This document shows positions 33,091-43,585 of a stretch of 64,000 nucleotides of DNA, in pieces. Position 1 is the first letter of the stretch, and the number at the start of each line of letters is the position of its first letter. Source of the stretch: Leifsonia sp. SCN 70-46 (lineage in GTDB: Bacteria; Actinomycetota; Actinomycetes; Actinomycetales; Microbacteriaceae); assembly GCA_001725325.1 (NCBI GenBank), contig MEFY01000001.1, positions 62,001 to 126,000 on the forward strand. Reading direction: 5' to 3'. Under the pieces are notes generated by a model, which ran no database searches, was not told where the DNA came from, and was given only the letters and a program-made list of their open reading frames with translations. The position numbers were made by a program, and so were the translations under genes.

Positions 33091-34554
33091 ATGGACAGCA
33101 CATTCGCCGAACGGTACGCGGCCCTCTCGTCGCGCGACTCGCGCTTCGACGGGCAGTTCATCGCGGGCGTGCACTCCACGGGCATCTACTGCAGGCCGAG
33201 CTGCCCCGCCATGACCCCGCGCGAGAAGAACGTCACGTTCTACCGCACCGCCGCGGCCGCGCACGAGGCTGGGCTGCGCGCGTGCAAGCGGTGCCAGCCC
33301 GACGCCGTGCCGGGCTCCCCGGACTGGAACCTGAGCGACGACCTCGCGTCGCGCGCCATGCGCCTCATCACCGACGGCGTCGTCGAGCGCGAGGGCGTCC
33401 CCGGCCTCGCGTCGCGCCTCGGCTACACGCCACGGCACCTCACGCGCGTGCTCGTCTCCGAGCTCGGGGCGGGTCCCCTCGCGCTCGCGCGTGCCCACCG
33501 CGCCCAGGGCGCGCGCACGCTCCTCGCGTCGACCGACCTGCCCGTGGCCGACGTCGCATTCGCGTCGGGGTTCTCGAGCGTGCGGCAGTTCAACGACACC
33601 ATCCTCGCCGTGCACGAGACGACGCCCACCCAGCTGCGGGTGCTCGCGCGCCGCGGCGGGCGGGCGCGTGCGGCCGGGGTGCCGTCCACGATCTCGCTGC
33701 GGCTGCCCGCGCGTGCGCCCTTCGACGGCGAGGGCCTCATGCGGTTCTTCGCGGATCACGCCGTGCCGGGCCTCGAGGCGGGCGACGAGTCGTCCTACGA
33801 GCGCGCCGTGCGCCTGCCGGGCGGGGTCGCGCACGTGCGGCTCGAGCTCGAGTCCGGCGGCGTGCGCTGCACGGCGCGCCTCGAGAGCATCGGCGACGTG
33901 TCCACGCTCGTGGCACGCGTGCGGCGGCTGTTTGACCTCGACGCCGACTCCGTCGCGATCGACGGCGCCCTGTCGCGGGACCCCGTGCTGCGGCCGCTCG
34001 TGGCGGCGGCGCCGGGCATCCGCCTGCCGGGGTCGATGGACGCGTCGGAGGCGCTGTTCCGCACCCTCGTGGGGCAGCAGATCTCGGTAGCCGCGGCCCG
34101 CACCGTGCTCGGCAACCTCGTGCGTGACCTCGGCACGGACGGGCTGTTCCCGACCGCCGAGCAGCTCGCGGAGCACGGGGCCGAGGCGCTGCGCGGGCCG
34201 GCGAGCCGCATCCGCACCATCCTGGGCGCAGCAGAGGCCGTCGCCTCTGGCGGCCTCGTGCTCGACGTGGGGATGCCCGTCGACGAGTTCCAGGCGGGCC
34301 TCGTCGCGCTGCCCGGCATCGGGCCGTGGACGGCCGGCTACCTCGCGATGCGCGTGCTCGGCAACCCCGACATCATGCTCGGCACCGACCTCGTCATGCT
34401 GCAGAGCGCGGCGGCCCTCGGCATGCCCGGCACGACGCGCGGGCTCGACGAGCACGCCCGCCGGTGGGCGCCGTGGCGCAGCTATGCCGGACTCCACCTG
34501 TGGCGCGCAAGGCCTGTGGCGCCCAGGGCGGCAGCCCCTACGATCGGGGCATGA
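33091..34554 (+). CDS. Ada-AlkA fusion: methyl-sensing activator and 3-methyladenine DNA glycosylase
   Basis: 487 aa. The Ada N-terminal zinc domain has the Cys4 site in STGIYCRPSCPAMTP and GLRACKRCQPDA. An AraC-type HTH follows (~90-190, VADVAFASGFSSVRQFN). The AlkA half (~200-480) has RTLVGQQISVAAA, the helix-hairpin-helix LPGIGPWTAGYLAMR and the catalytic Asp region GTDLVM. It should sense methylphosphotriesters and excise alkylated bases; the methyl-accepting Ada C-terminal domain is absent. Start ATG at 33091. Stop overlaps the next gene as ATGA. Confidence 0.93.
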   Translation: MDSTFAERYAALSSRDSRFDGQFIAGVHSTGIYCRPSCPAMTPREKNVTFYRTAAAAHEAGLRACKRCQPDAVPGSPDWNLSDDLASRAMRLITDGVVEREGVPGLASRLGYTPRHLTRVLVSELGAGPLALARAHRAQGARTLLASTDLPVADVAFASGFSSVRQFNDTILAVHETTPTQLRVLARRGGRARAAGVPSTISLRLPARAPFDGEGLMRFFADHAVPGLEAGDESSYERAVRLPGGVAHVRLELESGGVRCTARLESIGDVSTLVARVRRLFDLDADSVAIDGALSRDPVLRPLVAAAPGIRLPGSMDASEALFRTLVGQQISVAAARTVLGNLVRDLGTDGLFPTAEQLAEHGAEALRGPASRIRTILGAAEAVASGGLVLDVGMPVDEFQAGLVALPGIGPWTAGYLAMRVLGNPDIMLGTDLVMLQSAAALGMPGTTRGLDEHARRWAPWRSYAGLHLWRARPVAPRAAAPTIGA

Positions 34555-35063
34555 CGAGCCCCCACGCCGACGACCCGCACCGGGATGTCGACCCGCACGA
34601 CGGCCGCGACGAGACCGAGGCCGAGCGCAACGACCGCAACTGGACGGAGATCCTGCAGGAGCTGCGCGTGATCCAGACGGGCACGCAGATCCTCACGGGC
34701 TTCCTGCTCACCCTCGCGTTCCAGCAGCGGTTCACCGACCTCGACCAGTACCAGGTCGACACCTACCTCGTGCTCGTGGTCGTCGCGGCGCTCGCGACCG
34801 CGCTCGCGCTCACGCCCGTCGCGCTGCACCGCGCGCTGTTCCGCCGCCGCGCCAAGGGCATCATCGTGCGCATCGCCGACCGCGTGCTCAAGGCCACGCT
34901 CGTCGCGGTCGCCCTCACCATCACGGGCACGGCGATGCTCATCTTCGACGTCGTCGTGGGGCGCGGAGCCGGCGTCGTCGCGGGGATCGTCACCCTCGCC
35001 GTCGTCGCGCTCGCCTGGCTCGCCCTGCCGACGATCGTGCGCCGGGGATACCCGCGTGCCTGA
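34551..35063 (+). CDS. DUF6328-type four-TM membrane protein
   Basis: 170 aa. An acidic N-terminus (~1-30) is followed by NWTEILQELRVIQTGTQILTGFLLTLAFQ and then about four TM helices; this opening is characteristic of DUF6328 proteins. Function unknown. ATG at 34551 overlaps the Ada-AlkA stop and also has TACGAT 6 nt upstream, so both coupled and independent leaderless expression are possible. Confidence 0.82.
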   Translation: MTSPHADDPHRDVDPHDGRDETEAERNDRNWTEILQELRVIQTGTQILTGFLLTLAFQQRFTDLDQYQVDTYLVLVVVAALATALALTPVALHRALFRRRAKGIIVRIADRVLKATLVAVALTITGTAMLIFDVVVGRGAGVVAGIVTLAVVALAWLALPTIVRRGYPRA

Positions 35064-36033
35064 CGCGCGGTTCGCCGCCCGGCGCGCCTGGCACGGGTTC
35101 ATCCGGCACCGCGGCATCGACTCGGCGGCGGCCCTCGCGTTCTTCTCGTCGCTCGCGCTCTTCCCCATGGCCCTCACGGTCGTCTCCGCCTACGCGCTCG
35201 GCAACGGCCGCGAGGATGCCGCGCGCAACCTGCTCGCGATAGTCGGCGAGGTCGTGCAGCCCGAGACCGTGGACACCCTGCGCGAGCCCCTCACCCAGCT
35301 CTTCACGGTCGCGAACCCGGGAGTCGGCCTCGTCATCGGCCTCGTGCTGTCGCTGTGGTCGCTCTCGAGCTACGCGACGGCCTTCGGCCGCGCCGTCAAC
35401 ACCGTCTACGAGGTGCACGAGGGCCGGCAGATCTGGAAGTTCCGCGGGCTCATGCTCGTGCTCGCCGTCGTGCTGCTCGCCCTGTTCGCGGCGATCGCCG
35501 TGCTCCTGCTCACCACCCAGCGCGTCGCGACCGCCGTGGGCATCGCCGAGCCGTGGCTCACGGTGTGGGCGATCGGGCGCTTCCCCGTCGTCATCCTGCT
35601 GTTCACGCTGCTCATCGCGGTGCTCTACTACGTGACGCCCAACGTGCGGCACGAGCGCGTGCGCTGGGTGAGCTTCGGCGCCCTCTTCGCGATCGTCGTG
35701 TGGGGGCTCGCGACCGCCGCCTTCACGGTCTACGTCTCGACGGTGGGCACGTACGACCGTGTGTACGGGTGGCTCGGCGGCGGGCTCGCGCTCCTGCTCT
35801 GGCTGTACATCACGAACCTCGTGCTCGTGCTCGGCGCGGAGGTGGACGCGGAGTTCGTGCGGCTGCGCCAGCTGCGCGCGGGCATCCCCGCGGAGGAGGT
35901 GGTGCAGCTGCCGATGCGCGACACCCGCCGCAACCTCATGCTCGCGCGACAGCGGGCGCAGGACGAGGCGGAGGGGCGGGAGATCCGCGACGCCGCTGTT
36001 CAGAAGAGTGCAACCCCTCCCGACGACGAGTAG
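35056..36033 (+). CDS. YihY/BrkB-family membrane protein
   Basis: 325 aa with about six TM helices. AWHGFIRHRGIDSAAALAFFSSLALFPMALTV, VLSLWSLSSYATAFGRAVNTVYEVHEGR and YGWLGGGLALLLWLYITNLVLVLGAEVDAEF are the family pattern (formerly mislabelled ribonuclease BN). Transport or envelope role unproven. GTG at 35056 overlaps the previous gene by 8 nt. The polar C-terminal tail is cytosolic. Confidence 0.9.
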   Translation: MPDARFAARRAWHGFIRHRGIDSAAALAFFSSLALFPMALTVVSAYALGNGREDAARNLLAIVGEVVQPETVDTLREPLTQLFTVANPGVGLVIGLVLSLWSLSSYATAFGRAVNTVYEVHEGRQIWKFRGLMLVLAVVLLALFAAIAVLLLTTQRVATAVGIAEPWLTVWAIGRFPVVILLFTLLIAVLYYVTPNVRHERVRWVSFGALFAIVVWGLATAAFTVYVSTVGTYDRVYGWLGGGLALLLWLYITNLVLVLGAEVDAEFVRLRQLRAGIPAEEVVQLPMRDTRRNLMLARQRAQDEAEGREIRDAAVQKSATPPDDE

Positions 36034-36053
36034 GCCGTGCCTACCGTGGGAGG

Positions 36054-36320
36054 ATGCCCAACTCACGGATGAACAGCATCAAGGATCCCGAGCTCTACGA
36101 GGAGCTGCGCAAGGACGGCAACAGCAAGCAGAAGTCCGCGCGCATCGCCAACGCCGCCGCGAAGAAGGGCAGGTCGGCGATCGGCCGCAGGGGCGGCAAG
36201 TCCGGCGACTACGAGGACTGGACCGTGCAGCAGCTGCGCGCGCGGGCGAAGGAGATCGGCCTCACGGGCTACTCCGGCAAGAAGAAGGCCGAGCTCGTGC
36301 GAGCCCTACGCGACAGCTAG
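36054..36320 (+). CDS. Small DUF7218-like protein with Rho_N/SAP-type C-terminus
   Basis: 88 aa, basic. The N-terminus (SIKDPELYEELRKDGNSKQKS, IANAAAKKGR) is the DUF7218-type region. The C-terminal ~33 residues (WTVQQLRARAKEIGLTGYS, then KKKAELVRALR) form a Rho_N/SAP helix-extended-loop-helix, a DNA- or RNA-binding unit. ATG follows TACCGT by 6 nt. Its TAG overlaps the stop of ku as CTAG. Position beside ku/ligD is notable because some Ku proteins carry a SAP domain. Confidence 0.8.
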   Translation: MPNSRMNSIKDPELYEELRKDGNSKQKSARIANAAAKKGRSAIGRRGGKSGDYEDWTVQQLRARAKEIGLTGYSGKKKAELVRALRDS

Positions 36321-37162
36321 CCCGTCTTCTTCTTCGCCGCGGGCTTCTTCTTGGCTGCGGGCTTCGTGGCGGCCTCGCGGTTCTTCTCGACGCTGCGGCG
36401 CAGCGCCTCCATGAGGTCGAGCACCTCGCCGCCGCCCGCGGGCTCCTCGGCGGCCTCGCCGAACGTCTCGGCCGTGTCGACGGAGTCGCCCTTCTGCAGC
36501 TTGGCCTCGATGAGCTCCTTGAGCTGGTCCTGGTAGTCGTCGGTGAACCGCGCGGGGTCGAAGTCGGACTCGAAGCTCTTCACGAGCGCCGCCGACATCT
36601 CGAGCTCCTTGTCGGAGATCGTCACCTTCTCGTCGAGCGACGGGAACTTGGCCTCCCGCACCTCGTCGTCCCACAGCAGGGCCTGGAGCATGAGCACGTC
36701 GCCGCGCACGCGCAGCGCGCCGAGTCGCGTCTTCTGCCGCAGCGCGAACTGCACGATGGCCGTGCGGTCGGTCTGCTCGAGCGTCTGGCGCAGCAGCGCG
36801 TAGGCCTTGACCGACTTGGAGTCGGGCTCGAGGTAGTAGCTCTTCTCGAACATGATCGAGTCGACCTGGTCGCTCGGCACGAACTCCACGACGTCGATCT
36901 CGCGGCTCTTCTCGGCGGGCAGGGTCGCGATGTCGTCGTCGGTGAGGATGACCGTGCGATCCCCGTCGTCGAAGGCCTTGGCGATGTCGGAGTACTCGAC
37001 GGTCTGCCCGTCGATCTCGCACACGCGCTTGTAGCGGATTCGGCCGCCGTCCTTCTCGTGCACCTGGTGCAGCGACACGTCGTGGTCCTCGGTGGCGCTG
37101 TAGACCTTGACGGGCACGTTGACGAGCCCGAAGGTGATGGCGCCCTTCCAGATGGATCGCAT
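36317..37162 (-). CDS. ku: Non-homologous end joining protein Ku
   Basis: 281 aa. RSIWKGAITFGLVNVPVKVYS, SLHQVHEKDGGRIRYKRVCE and the KSYYLEPDSKSVKAYALLRQ region are the bacterial Ku core (~1-250). The homodimer rings DNA ends and recruits LigD. The C-terminus ends in a lysine-rich tail (KPAAKKKPAAKKKTG), typical of actinobacterial Ku and used for DNA threading and LigD stimulation. Start ATG at 37160-37162 with GGCAGG upstream. Divergent from ligD, 52 bp apart. Confidence 0.96.
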   Translation of the reverse strand: MRSIWKGAITFGLVNVPVKVYSATEDHDVSLHQVHEKDGGRIRYKRVCEIDGQTVEYSDIAKAFDDGDRTVILTDDDIATLPAEKSREIDVVEFVPSDQVDSIMFEKSYYLEPDSKSVKAYALLRQTLEQTDRTAIVQFALRQKTRLGALRVRGDVLMLQALLWDDEVREAKFPSLDEKVTISDKELEMSAALVKSFESDFDPARFTDDYQDQLKELIEAKLQKGDSVDTAETFGEAAEEPAGGGEVLDLMEALRRSVEKNREAATKPAAKKKPAAKKKTG

Positions 37163-37214
37163 GAGCCTGCCCTTCGATGTGAACTCCGTACACATTCTCG
37201 TGCAGGATGGGGGT

Positions 37215-39683
37215 ATGGCGGAAGACACTGTGCCTATGTCGAGCGCTGTGGTCACGATTGACGGCCATCGCCTCAAGCTGACCAACCTCGACAAGGTGCT
37301 CTACCCCGAGACCGGCACGACCAAGGCCGACGTGCTGGACTACTACGCGCGCGTCGCGACCGCGCTCATCCCCCACGCACGCAACCGGCCGGCGACGCGC
37401 AAGCGCTGGGTGCACGGCGTCGGCACCGCCGACGACCCGGGCGAGATGTTCTTTCAGAAGAACCTCGACGAGCGCTCGACGCCGCAGTGGGTCACCCGCC
37501 GCGAGCTGCAGCACTCGGACCACGTCAACACCTATCCGCTCGTCAACGACCTCGCGACGCTCACGTGGCTCGGCCAGATCGCCGCCCTCGAGATCCACGT
37601 GCCGCAGTGGCAGTTCGGCCGCACGGGTGCCCGCAAGAACCCCGACCGGCTCGTGCTCGACCTCGACCCGGGCCCGGGCGCGGGGCTCGCGGAGTGCGCG
37701 CAGGTGGCGCGGTGGGCACGGGACATCCTCGCCGACATGGGGCTCGACCCGATGCCCGTCACGAGCGGGAGCAAGGGCATCCACCTCTACGCGGCCCTCG
37801 ACGGCAAGCAGACGAGCGACCAGGTGTCGGATGTCGCGCACGAGCTCGCGCGCGCCCTCGAGGCCGACCACCCCGACCTCGTCGTGAGCGACATGAAGAA
37901 GGCCCTGCGCGAGGGGCGCGTGCTCGTCGACTGGAGCCAGAACAACGGCAACAAGACGACGATCACGCCCTACTCCCTGCGCGGCAGGTCGCACCCGATG
38001 GTCGCGGCGCCGCGCACGTGGAAGGAGCTCGACTCCCCCGACCTCGCACACCTCGACTACCGCGAGGTCATCCGCAGGGTCGAGAAGAAGGGGGACATCC
38101 TCGCCGGCCTCACGGCGGGCCACCTAGCCTCGCTCGAACCCACGGCCGCGAGGATGGCCGGGTTCGAGCACGCCGACGGCGCCGACGACCGGCTCGCCAA
38201 GTACCGCTCCATGCGCGACGGCTCGCTCACGCCCGAGCCCGTGCCCTCGGGAGTCGCCCCGCCCACCGCGGGCCAGACCTTCGTCATCCAGGAGCACCAC
38301 GCGAGCCGCCTGCACTACGACTTCCGGCTCGAGCACGACGGCGTGCTCGTGAGCTGGGCGCTGCCCAAGGGCGTGCCCACCGACATCGCGAAGAACCACC
38401 TCGCGGTGCAGACGGAGGACCACCCGCTCGAGTACGGCACGTTCGAGGGGACGATCCCGGCCGGCCAGTACGGCGCGGGCGAGGTGACCATCTGGGATCG
38501 CGGCACCTACGAGCTCGAGAAGTGGCGCGACGACAAGGAGGTCATCGCGACGCTGCACGGCGAGAACCACGGCTCGAACCGGTACGCGCTCATCAAGACG
38601 GGCGGCATCGGCAAGGACAACACGTGGCTGATCCACCTCATGAAGCCCGTGGACGAGCAGCCCGTGCGCCACGCCAAGGCGGACTCGCGCCGGAAGGTGA
38701 TCGGCGGGACGAAGCCGACGAGGGACGGCACGGCGCCCTCCCCCATGCTCGCGACGCTCGGCACGGAGGGCGAGCTGGGCGCCACGGCCGAGTGGGCCTT
38801 CGAGATGAAGTGGGACGGCATCCGCGCGATCGCGCAGGTCTCGCACGGGGAGGTGCGCCTCACGAGCCGCAACGGCGTCGACGTCACGTCGCGCTACCCC
38901 GAGCTCGCGATGCTCGCCGACGCGGTCGAGGGCGACGCGGTGGTCGACGGGGAGATCGTGGCCCTCACCAAGGCCGGCCGGCCCGACTTCGGGCTGCTGC
39001 AGCGCCGCATGGCGCTCACGAAGGCCGCAGAGGTGGAGGCCATGGCGGCCAAGGTGCCCGTGCACTTCATGGCGTTCGACATGCTCGAGGTCGACGGTCG
39101 GAGCGTCGCCAAGCAGGAGTGGACCCAGCGCCGCGAACTGCTCGACCAGCGCGTGCGGTCGGAGGGCGCCGTGCAGGTGCCGCCCGTGTTCGAGGGCGAC
39201 GTGCAGGCCGCGCTCGCGATGAGCCGCACGCTCGGCCTCGAGGGCGTCATGGCGAAGCGCCGCACGAGCACCTACGCCCCTGGCAAGCGCGTGCGGTCGT
39301 GGCTCAAGCTCAAGCACCATCTCACGCAGGAGGTCGTGATCGGCGCGTGGCGCCCGGGCGCGGGCAACCGCGCGCATCGCGTGGGATCGCTGCTCATGGG
39401 CATCCCCGACGGCGACGGCCTGCGCTACGTCGGAAGGGTGGGCACGGGCTTCACCGACCGCGACCTCGACGCCATGGCCGCGCGTCTGCGCCGGCTCGAG
39501 CGCAAGACGAGCCCGTTCGACGAGCTGCCCGCGCCCGACGCCAAGGACGCGCACTTCGTCTCGCCCGTCCTCGTGGGCGAGGTCGAGTTCTCGGAGTGGA
39601 CCCCGACGGGCAAGCTCCGCCACCCGAGCTGGCGCGGCTGGCGCCCCGACAAGGACGCGGCGGACGTCGTGCCCGAGAGCTAG
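37215..39683 (+). CDS. ligD: ATP-dependent DNA ligase D (POL-PE-LIG)
   Basis: 822 aa. Domain order is polymerase/primase (~15-300; LVLDLDPGPG with Asp149 and Asp151), 3'-phosphoesterase (~355-510; RLHYDFRLEHDG, His367) and ligase (~520-815; EMKWDGIRA, adenylated Lys532; GLEGVMAKR). This order is the actinobacterial one (as in Mycobacterium), unlike Pseudomonas LIG-first or PE-first forms. With Ku it repairs double-strand breaks. ATG at 37215 follows GGGGG; an alternative is 37236. Shares a 52-bp divergent region with ku. Confidence 0.95.
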   Translation: MAEDTVPMSSAVVTIDGHRLKLTNLDKVLYPETGTTKADVLDYYARVATALIPHARNRPATRKRWVHGVGTADDPGEMFFQKNLDERSTPQWVTRRELQHSDHVNTYPLVNDLATLTWLGQIAALEIHVPQWQFGRTGARKNPDRLVLDLDPGPGAGLAECAQVARWARDILADMGLDPMPVTSGSKGIHLYAALDGKQTSDQVSDVAHELARALEADHPDLVVSDMKKALREGRVLVDWSQNNGNKTTITPYSLRGRSHPMVAAPRTWKELDSPDLAHLDYREVIRRVEKKGDILAGLTAGHLASLEPTAARMAGFEHADGADDRLAKYRSMRDGSLTPEPVPSGVAPPTAGQTFVIQEHHASRLHYDFRLEHDGVLVSWALPKGVPTDIAKNHLAVQTEDHPLEYGTFEGTIPAGQYGAGEVTIWDRGTYELEKWRDDKEVIATLHGENHGSNRYALIKTGGIGKDNTWLIHLMKPVDEQPVRHAKADSRRKVIGGTKPTRDGTAPSPMLATLGTEGELGATAEWAFEMKWDGIRAIAQVSHGEVRLTSRNGVDVTSRYPELAMLADAVEGDAVVDGEIVALTKAGRPDFGLLQRRMALTKAAEVEAMAAKVPVHFMAFDMLEVDGRSVAKQEWTQRRELLDQRVRSEGAVQVPPVFEGDVQAALAMSRTLGLEGVMAKRRTSTYAPGKRVRSWLKLKHHLTQEVVIGAWRPGAGNRAHRVGSLLMGIPDGDGLRYVGRVGTGFTDRDLDAMAARLRRLERKTSPFDELPAPDAKDAHFVSPVLVGEVEFSEWTPTGKLRHPSWRGWRPDKDAADVVPES

Positions 39684-39691
39684 GAGGATAC

Positions 39692-40150
39692 GTGGCCATC
39701 AGGCTCGAGAACGTGGGGATCGCCGTGCGCGACCTCGAGGCGACCATCGCCTTCTTCACCGACCTGGGCCTCACGGTGCTCGGGCGCGACGAGGTGAGCG
39801 GGGAGTGGGCGGACACGGCGGTGGGGCTCGACGGAAACCACGCGAGGATCGCCGTGCTGCAGACGCCCGACGGTCACGGGCAGCTCGAGCTGTTCGAGTA
39901 CCTCCACCCCGACGCCATCGAGACGCAGCCCACGCTCCCGAACGAGATCGGCATGCACCGCGTCGCCTTCTCCGTCGACGACATCGACGCATCTCTCGCG
40001 ATCGCCGCGCGGCACGGGTGCTTACCGCTGCGAGGCGTCGCGAACTACCGGGACGTCTACAAGCTCACCTACCTGCGCGGGCCGAGCGGCATCCTCGTCA
40101 TGCTCGCGCAGGAACTCAAGGGGGTAGGGCCGCAGGAGCCCGCCACCTAG
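39692..40150 (+). CDS. VOC-superfamily (glyoxalase/dioxygenase-fold) protein
   Basis: 152 aa. Two beta-alpha-beta-beta-beta modules: IRLENVGIAVRDLEATIAFF at the start and GMHRVAFSVDDIDASLAIA at mid-protein; metal ligands could be the His and Glu residues in these strands (QLELFEYL). Specific reaction unknown. Start is GTG at 39692 with a perfect AGGAGG four nt upstream, overlapping the region after the ligD stop; this is the strongest Shine-Dalgarno seen in the window, suggesting coupling to ligD expression. Confidence 0.86.
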   Translation: MAIRLENVGIAVRDLEATIAFFTDLGLTVLGRDEVSGEWADTAVGLDGNHARIAVLQTPDGHGQLELFEYLHPDAIETQPTLPNEIGMHRVAFSVDDIDASLAIAARHGCLPLRGVANYRDVYKLTYLRGPSGILVMLAQELKGVGPQEPAT

Positions 40151-40159
40151 GCTGGCTGC

Positions 40160-40635
40160 ATGAACCCCAGGATCCTCGCCCTCGCCGTCGGAGTCGCCAT
40201 CGGATACGTGCTCGGCACGCGAGACGGCCGCGCCCGGTACGACCAGATGAAGTCGAAGGTCACGGAGCTGTGGGAGGACCCGCGCGTCGTGCGCGCCCGC
40301 AAGGACGTCGAGGCGTACGCGCGCCAGCAGGCGCCCGTCATCAAGGAGCGCGCTGCCGCCGCCGCGAAAGCCGCGCCCGGCGTCGCCAAGGATGCGGCGG
40401 AGAAGGTCGCCGACACCGCCAAGGACGTCTCGGCCAAGGCCACGACCGCCGCGAAGGATGTCGCCGCCAAGACGACCGAGGTCGCCAAGGATGTGCGCGC
40501 CAAGGCGACGGAGGTCGCCGCCGACCTGCGCGAGCGCGGCGAGGCCGTCGTCGACTCCGCGCTCGAGACCGCGGGCCGCGCGCGGGAGGCCGCCCTCGAC
40601 GTGCTCGACGACGAGGACGACGCTCCCGCGAAGGC

Positions 40636-40639
<4 letters not shown>
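40160..40639 (+). CDS. YtxH-like protein with repetitive helical tail
   Basis: 159 aa. A single N-terminal TM with GVAIGYVLGTRDGRARYDQM (glycine-spaced YtxH pattern) is followed by a long Ala/Lys-rich amphipathic helix built of repeats such as AKDVSAKAT, AKDVAAKTT and AKDVRAKAT (~80-125). LEA-like and apolipoprotein-like proteins share this look; role in envelope or stress is a guess. ATG follows TAGGCT by 6 nt, the box overlapping the VOC stop. Stop overlaps aspA stop as CTAG. Confidence 0.82.
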
Positions 40640-42186
<1,547 letters not shown>

Positions 42187-42221
42187 CGACTCAATCTCCT
42201 TTGATCGCGATGGACCCAAGC

Positions 42222-42425
42222 CTATGCGTGCAGGGCGGGGACGATCAGGTAGATCCCGAACAACACGGCGAGCCCGCACAGGACGAACAGCCCGACGGAC
42301 ACCGGGCGGCGCCACGGCTCCGGCCCGTCTCCCGTGCGGAGGGCGAGCGAGAACAGCGTGACGAGCACGCACGCCGCGATGAGCGCGGCGGCGACGACGA
42401 GGGGGAACGCCGACCAGTCGATCAC
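42222..42425 (-). CDS. Small two-TM membrane protein beside PiT transporter
   Basis: 67 aa. Two hydrophobic helices (~6-28 and 43-65) joined by a short charged loop (LRTGDGPEPWRRPVS). Not recognised. GTG at 42423-42425 overlaps the phosphate-transporter stop as GTGA, so it is translated with it and could be an accessory subunit (inference). Confidence 0.72.
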   Translation of the reverse strand: MIDWSAFPLVVAAALIAACVLVTLFSLALRTGDGPEPWRRPVSVGLFVLCGLAVLFGIYLIVPALHA

Positions 42426-43567
42426 CTTTGCGCCTTCTTCCGCTTCTTGGGCCGCACGAACACGCCGGGCTCGGGCACGTGGAAGTGGCGGTGGTCGACG
42501 CGCGTGCGGCGCGAGCGCAGGAAGATCGCGAGGATCGCGCCGACCGCGAGCAGCACGTCGAGCACGATGCCCCACATCCCGAACCCCGCGATGAACGCCG
42601 CCACGGCCCCCACGAGGCCCGCGGCCGGGATGGTGATGAGCCAGCCGAGCGCGATGCGCCCCGCCGTGCGCCAGCGCACCGAGGCACCCTTGCGCCCCAC
42701 GCCCGTGCCGATGACCGAGCCGGACGCGACCTGCGTCGTCGAGAGCGCGAAGCCCAGGTGCGTCGACGCGAGGATGGTGGCGGTCGTCGCCGCCTCGGCC
42801 GCGAAGCCCTGCGCGGGCTCGACGTCGGTGATGCCGCGGCCGAGCGTCTTGATGATGCGCCAGCCGCCGGAGTAGGTGCCGATCGCGATGGCGAGCGCGC
42901 ACGCGGCGATCACCCACAGCTCGGGGCCGGTCCCGGAGGTCTGGAAGCCCGCGGCGATGAGGGTGAGGGTGATGACGCCCATGGTCTTCTGCGCGTCGTT
43001 GGTGCCGTGCGCGAGGGAGACGAGCGACGACGTGAAGATCTGGCCGCGCTTGAAGCCGTCGCGCTCTCGCTTGCGCGTGATCGCGTAGGCGATCTTCGTC
43101 ACGATGAACGAGACGAACCCGGCGGTGAGCGGCGCGAGGATCGCCGGGATGAGAATCTTGGCGACGAGCACCGACCCGTCGATGGCGCCGAAGCCGGCCC
43201 CGACGACCGCCGCGCCGATGAGGCCGCCGAAGAGCGCGTGGCTCGACGAGGAGGGCAGGCCGAGCAGCCACGTCACGAGGTTCCACACGATCGCGCCGAT
43301 GAGGCCCGCGAGGATGAGGGGCGGCGTGATCTGCACGCCGCCGTCGCCCTCCTTGATCAGGCCGCCGCTGATCGTCTTGGCGACCTCGGTGGAGAGGAAG
43401 GCGCCGACGAGGTTGAGGATCGCGGCGAGCGCCACGGCGACCTTGGGCTTGAGGGCACCCGTCGCGATGGGCGTGGCCATGGCGTTCGCGGTGTCGTGGA
43501 AGCCGTTCGTGAAGTCGAAGAAGAGAGCCAGTGCGACCACCAGCACGACGACGAGCACGATGTCCAC
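42422..43567 (-). CDS. Low-affinity inorganic phosphate transporter (PiT family)
   Basis: 381 aa, about ten TM helices. The two PiT repeat signatures are present: FDFTNGFHDTANAMATPIATGAL near the N-terminus and SLAHGTNDAQKTMGVITL in the second half, both with the conserved Asn-Asp/Asp-Thr-Ala core. WLLGLPSSSSHALFGGLIGA is also diagnostic. It imports phosphate or metal-phosphate with H+ or Na+. C-terminal tail is basic (RPKKRKKAQR). Start GTG at 43565-43567. No PhoU-like (DUF47) gene adjacent. Confidence 0.93.
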   Translation of the reverse strand: MDIVLVVVLVVALALFFDFTNGFHDTANAMATPIATGALKPKVAVALAAILNLVGAFLSTEVAKTISGGLIKEGDGGVQITPPLILAGLIGAIVWNLVTWLLGLPSSSSHALFGGLIGAAVVGAGFGAIDGSVLVAKILIPAILAPLTAGFVSFIVTKIAYAITRKRERDGFKRGQIFTSSLVSLAHGTNDAQKTMGVITLTLIAAGFQTSGTGPELWVIAACALAIAIGTYSGGWRIIKTLGRGITDVEPAQGFAAEAATTATILASTHLGFALSTTQVASGSVIGTGVGRKGASVRWRTAGRIALGWLITIPAAGLVGAVAAFIAGFGMWGIVLDVLLAVGAILAIFLRSRRTRVDHRHFHVPEPGVFVRPKKRKKAQR

Positions 43568-43585
43568 CGGCTAGAGTCTTGCACC

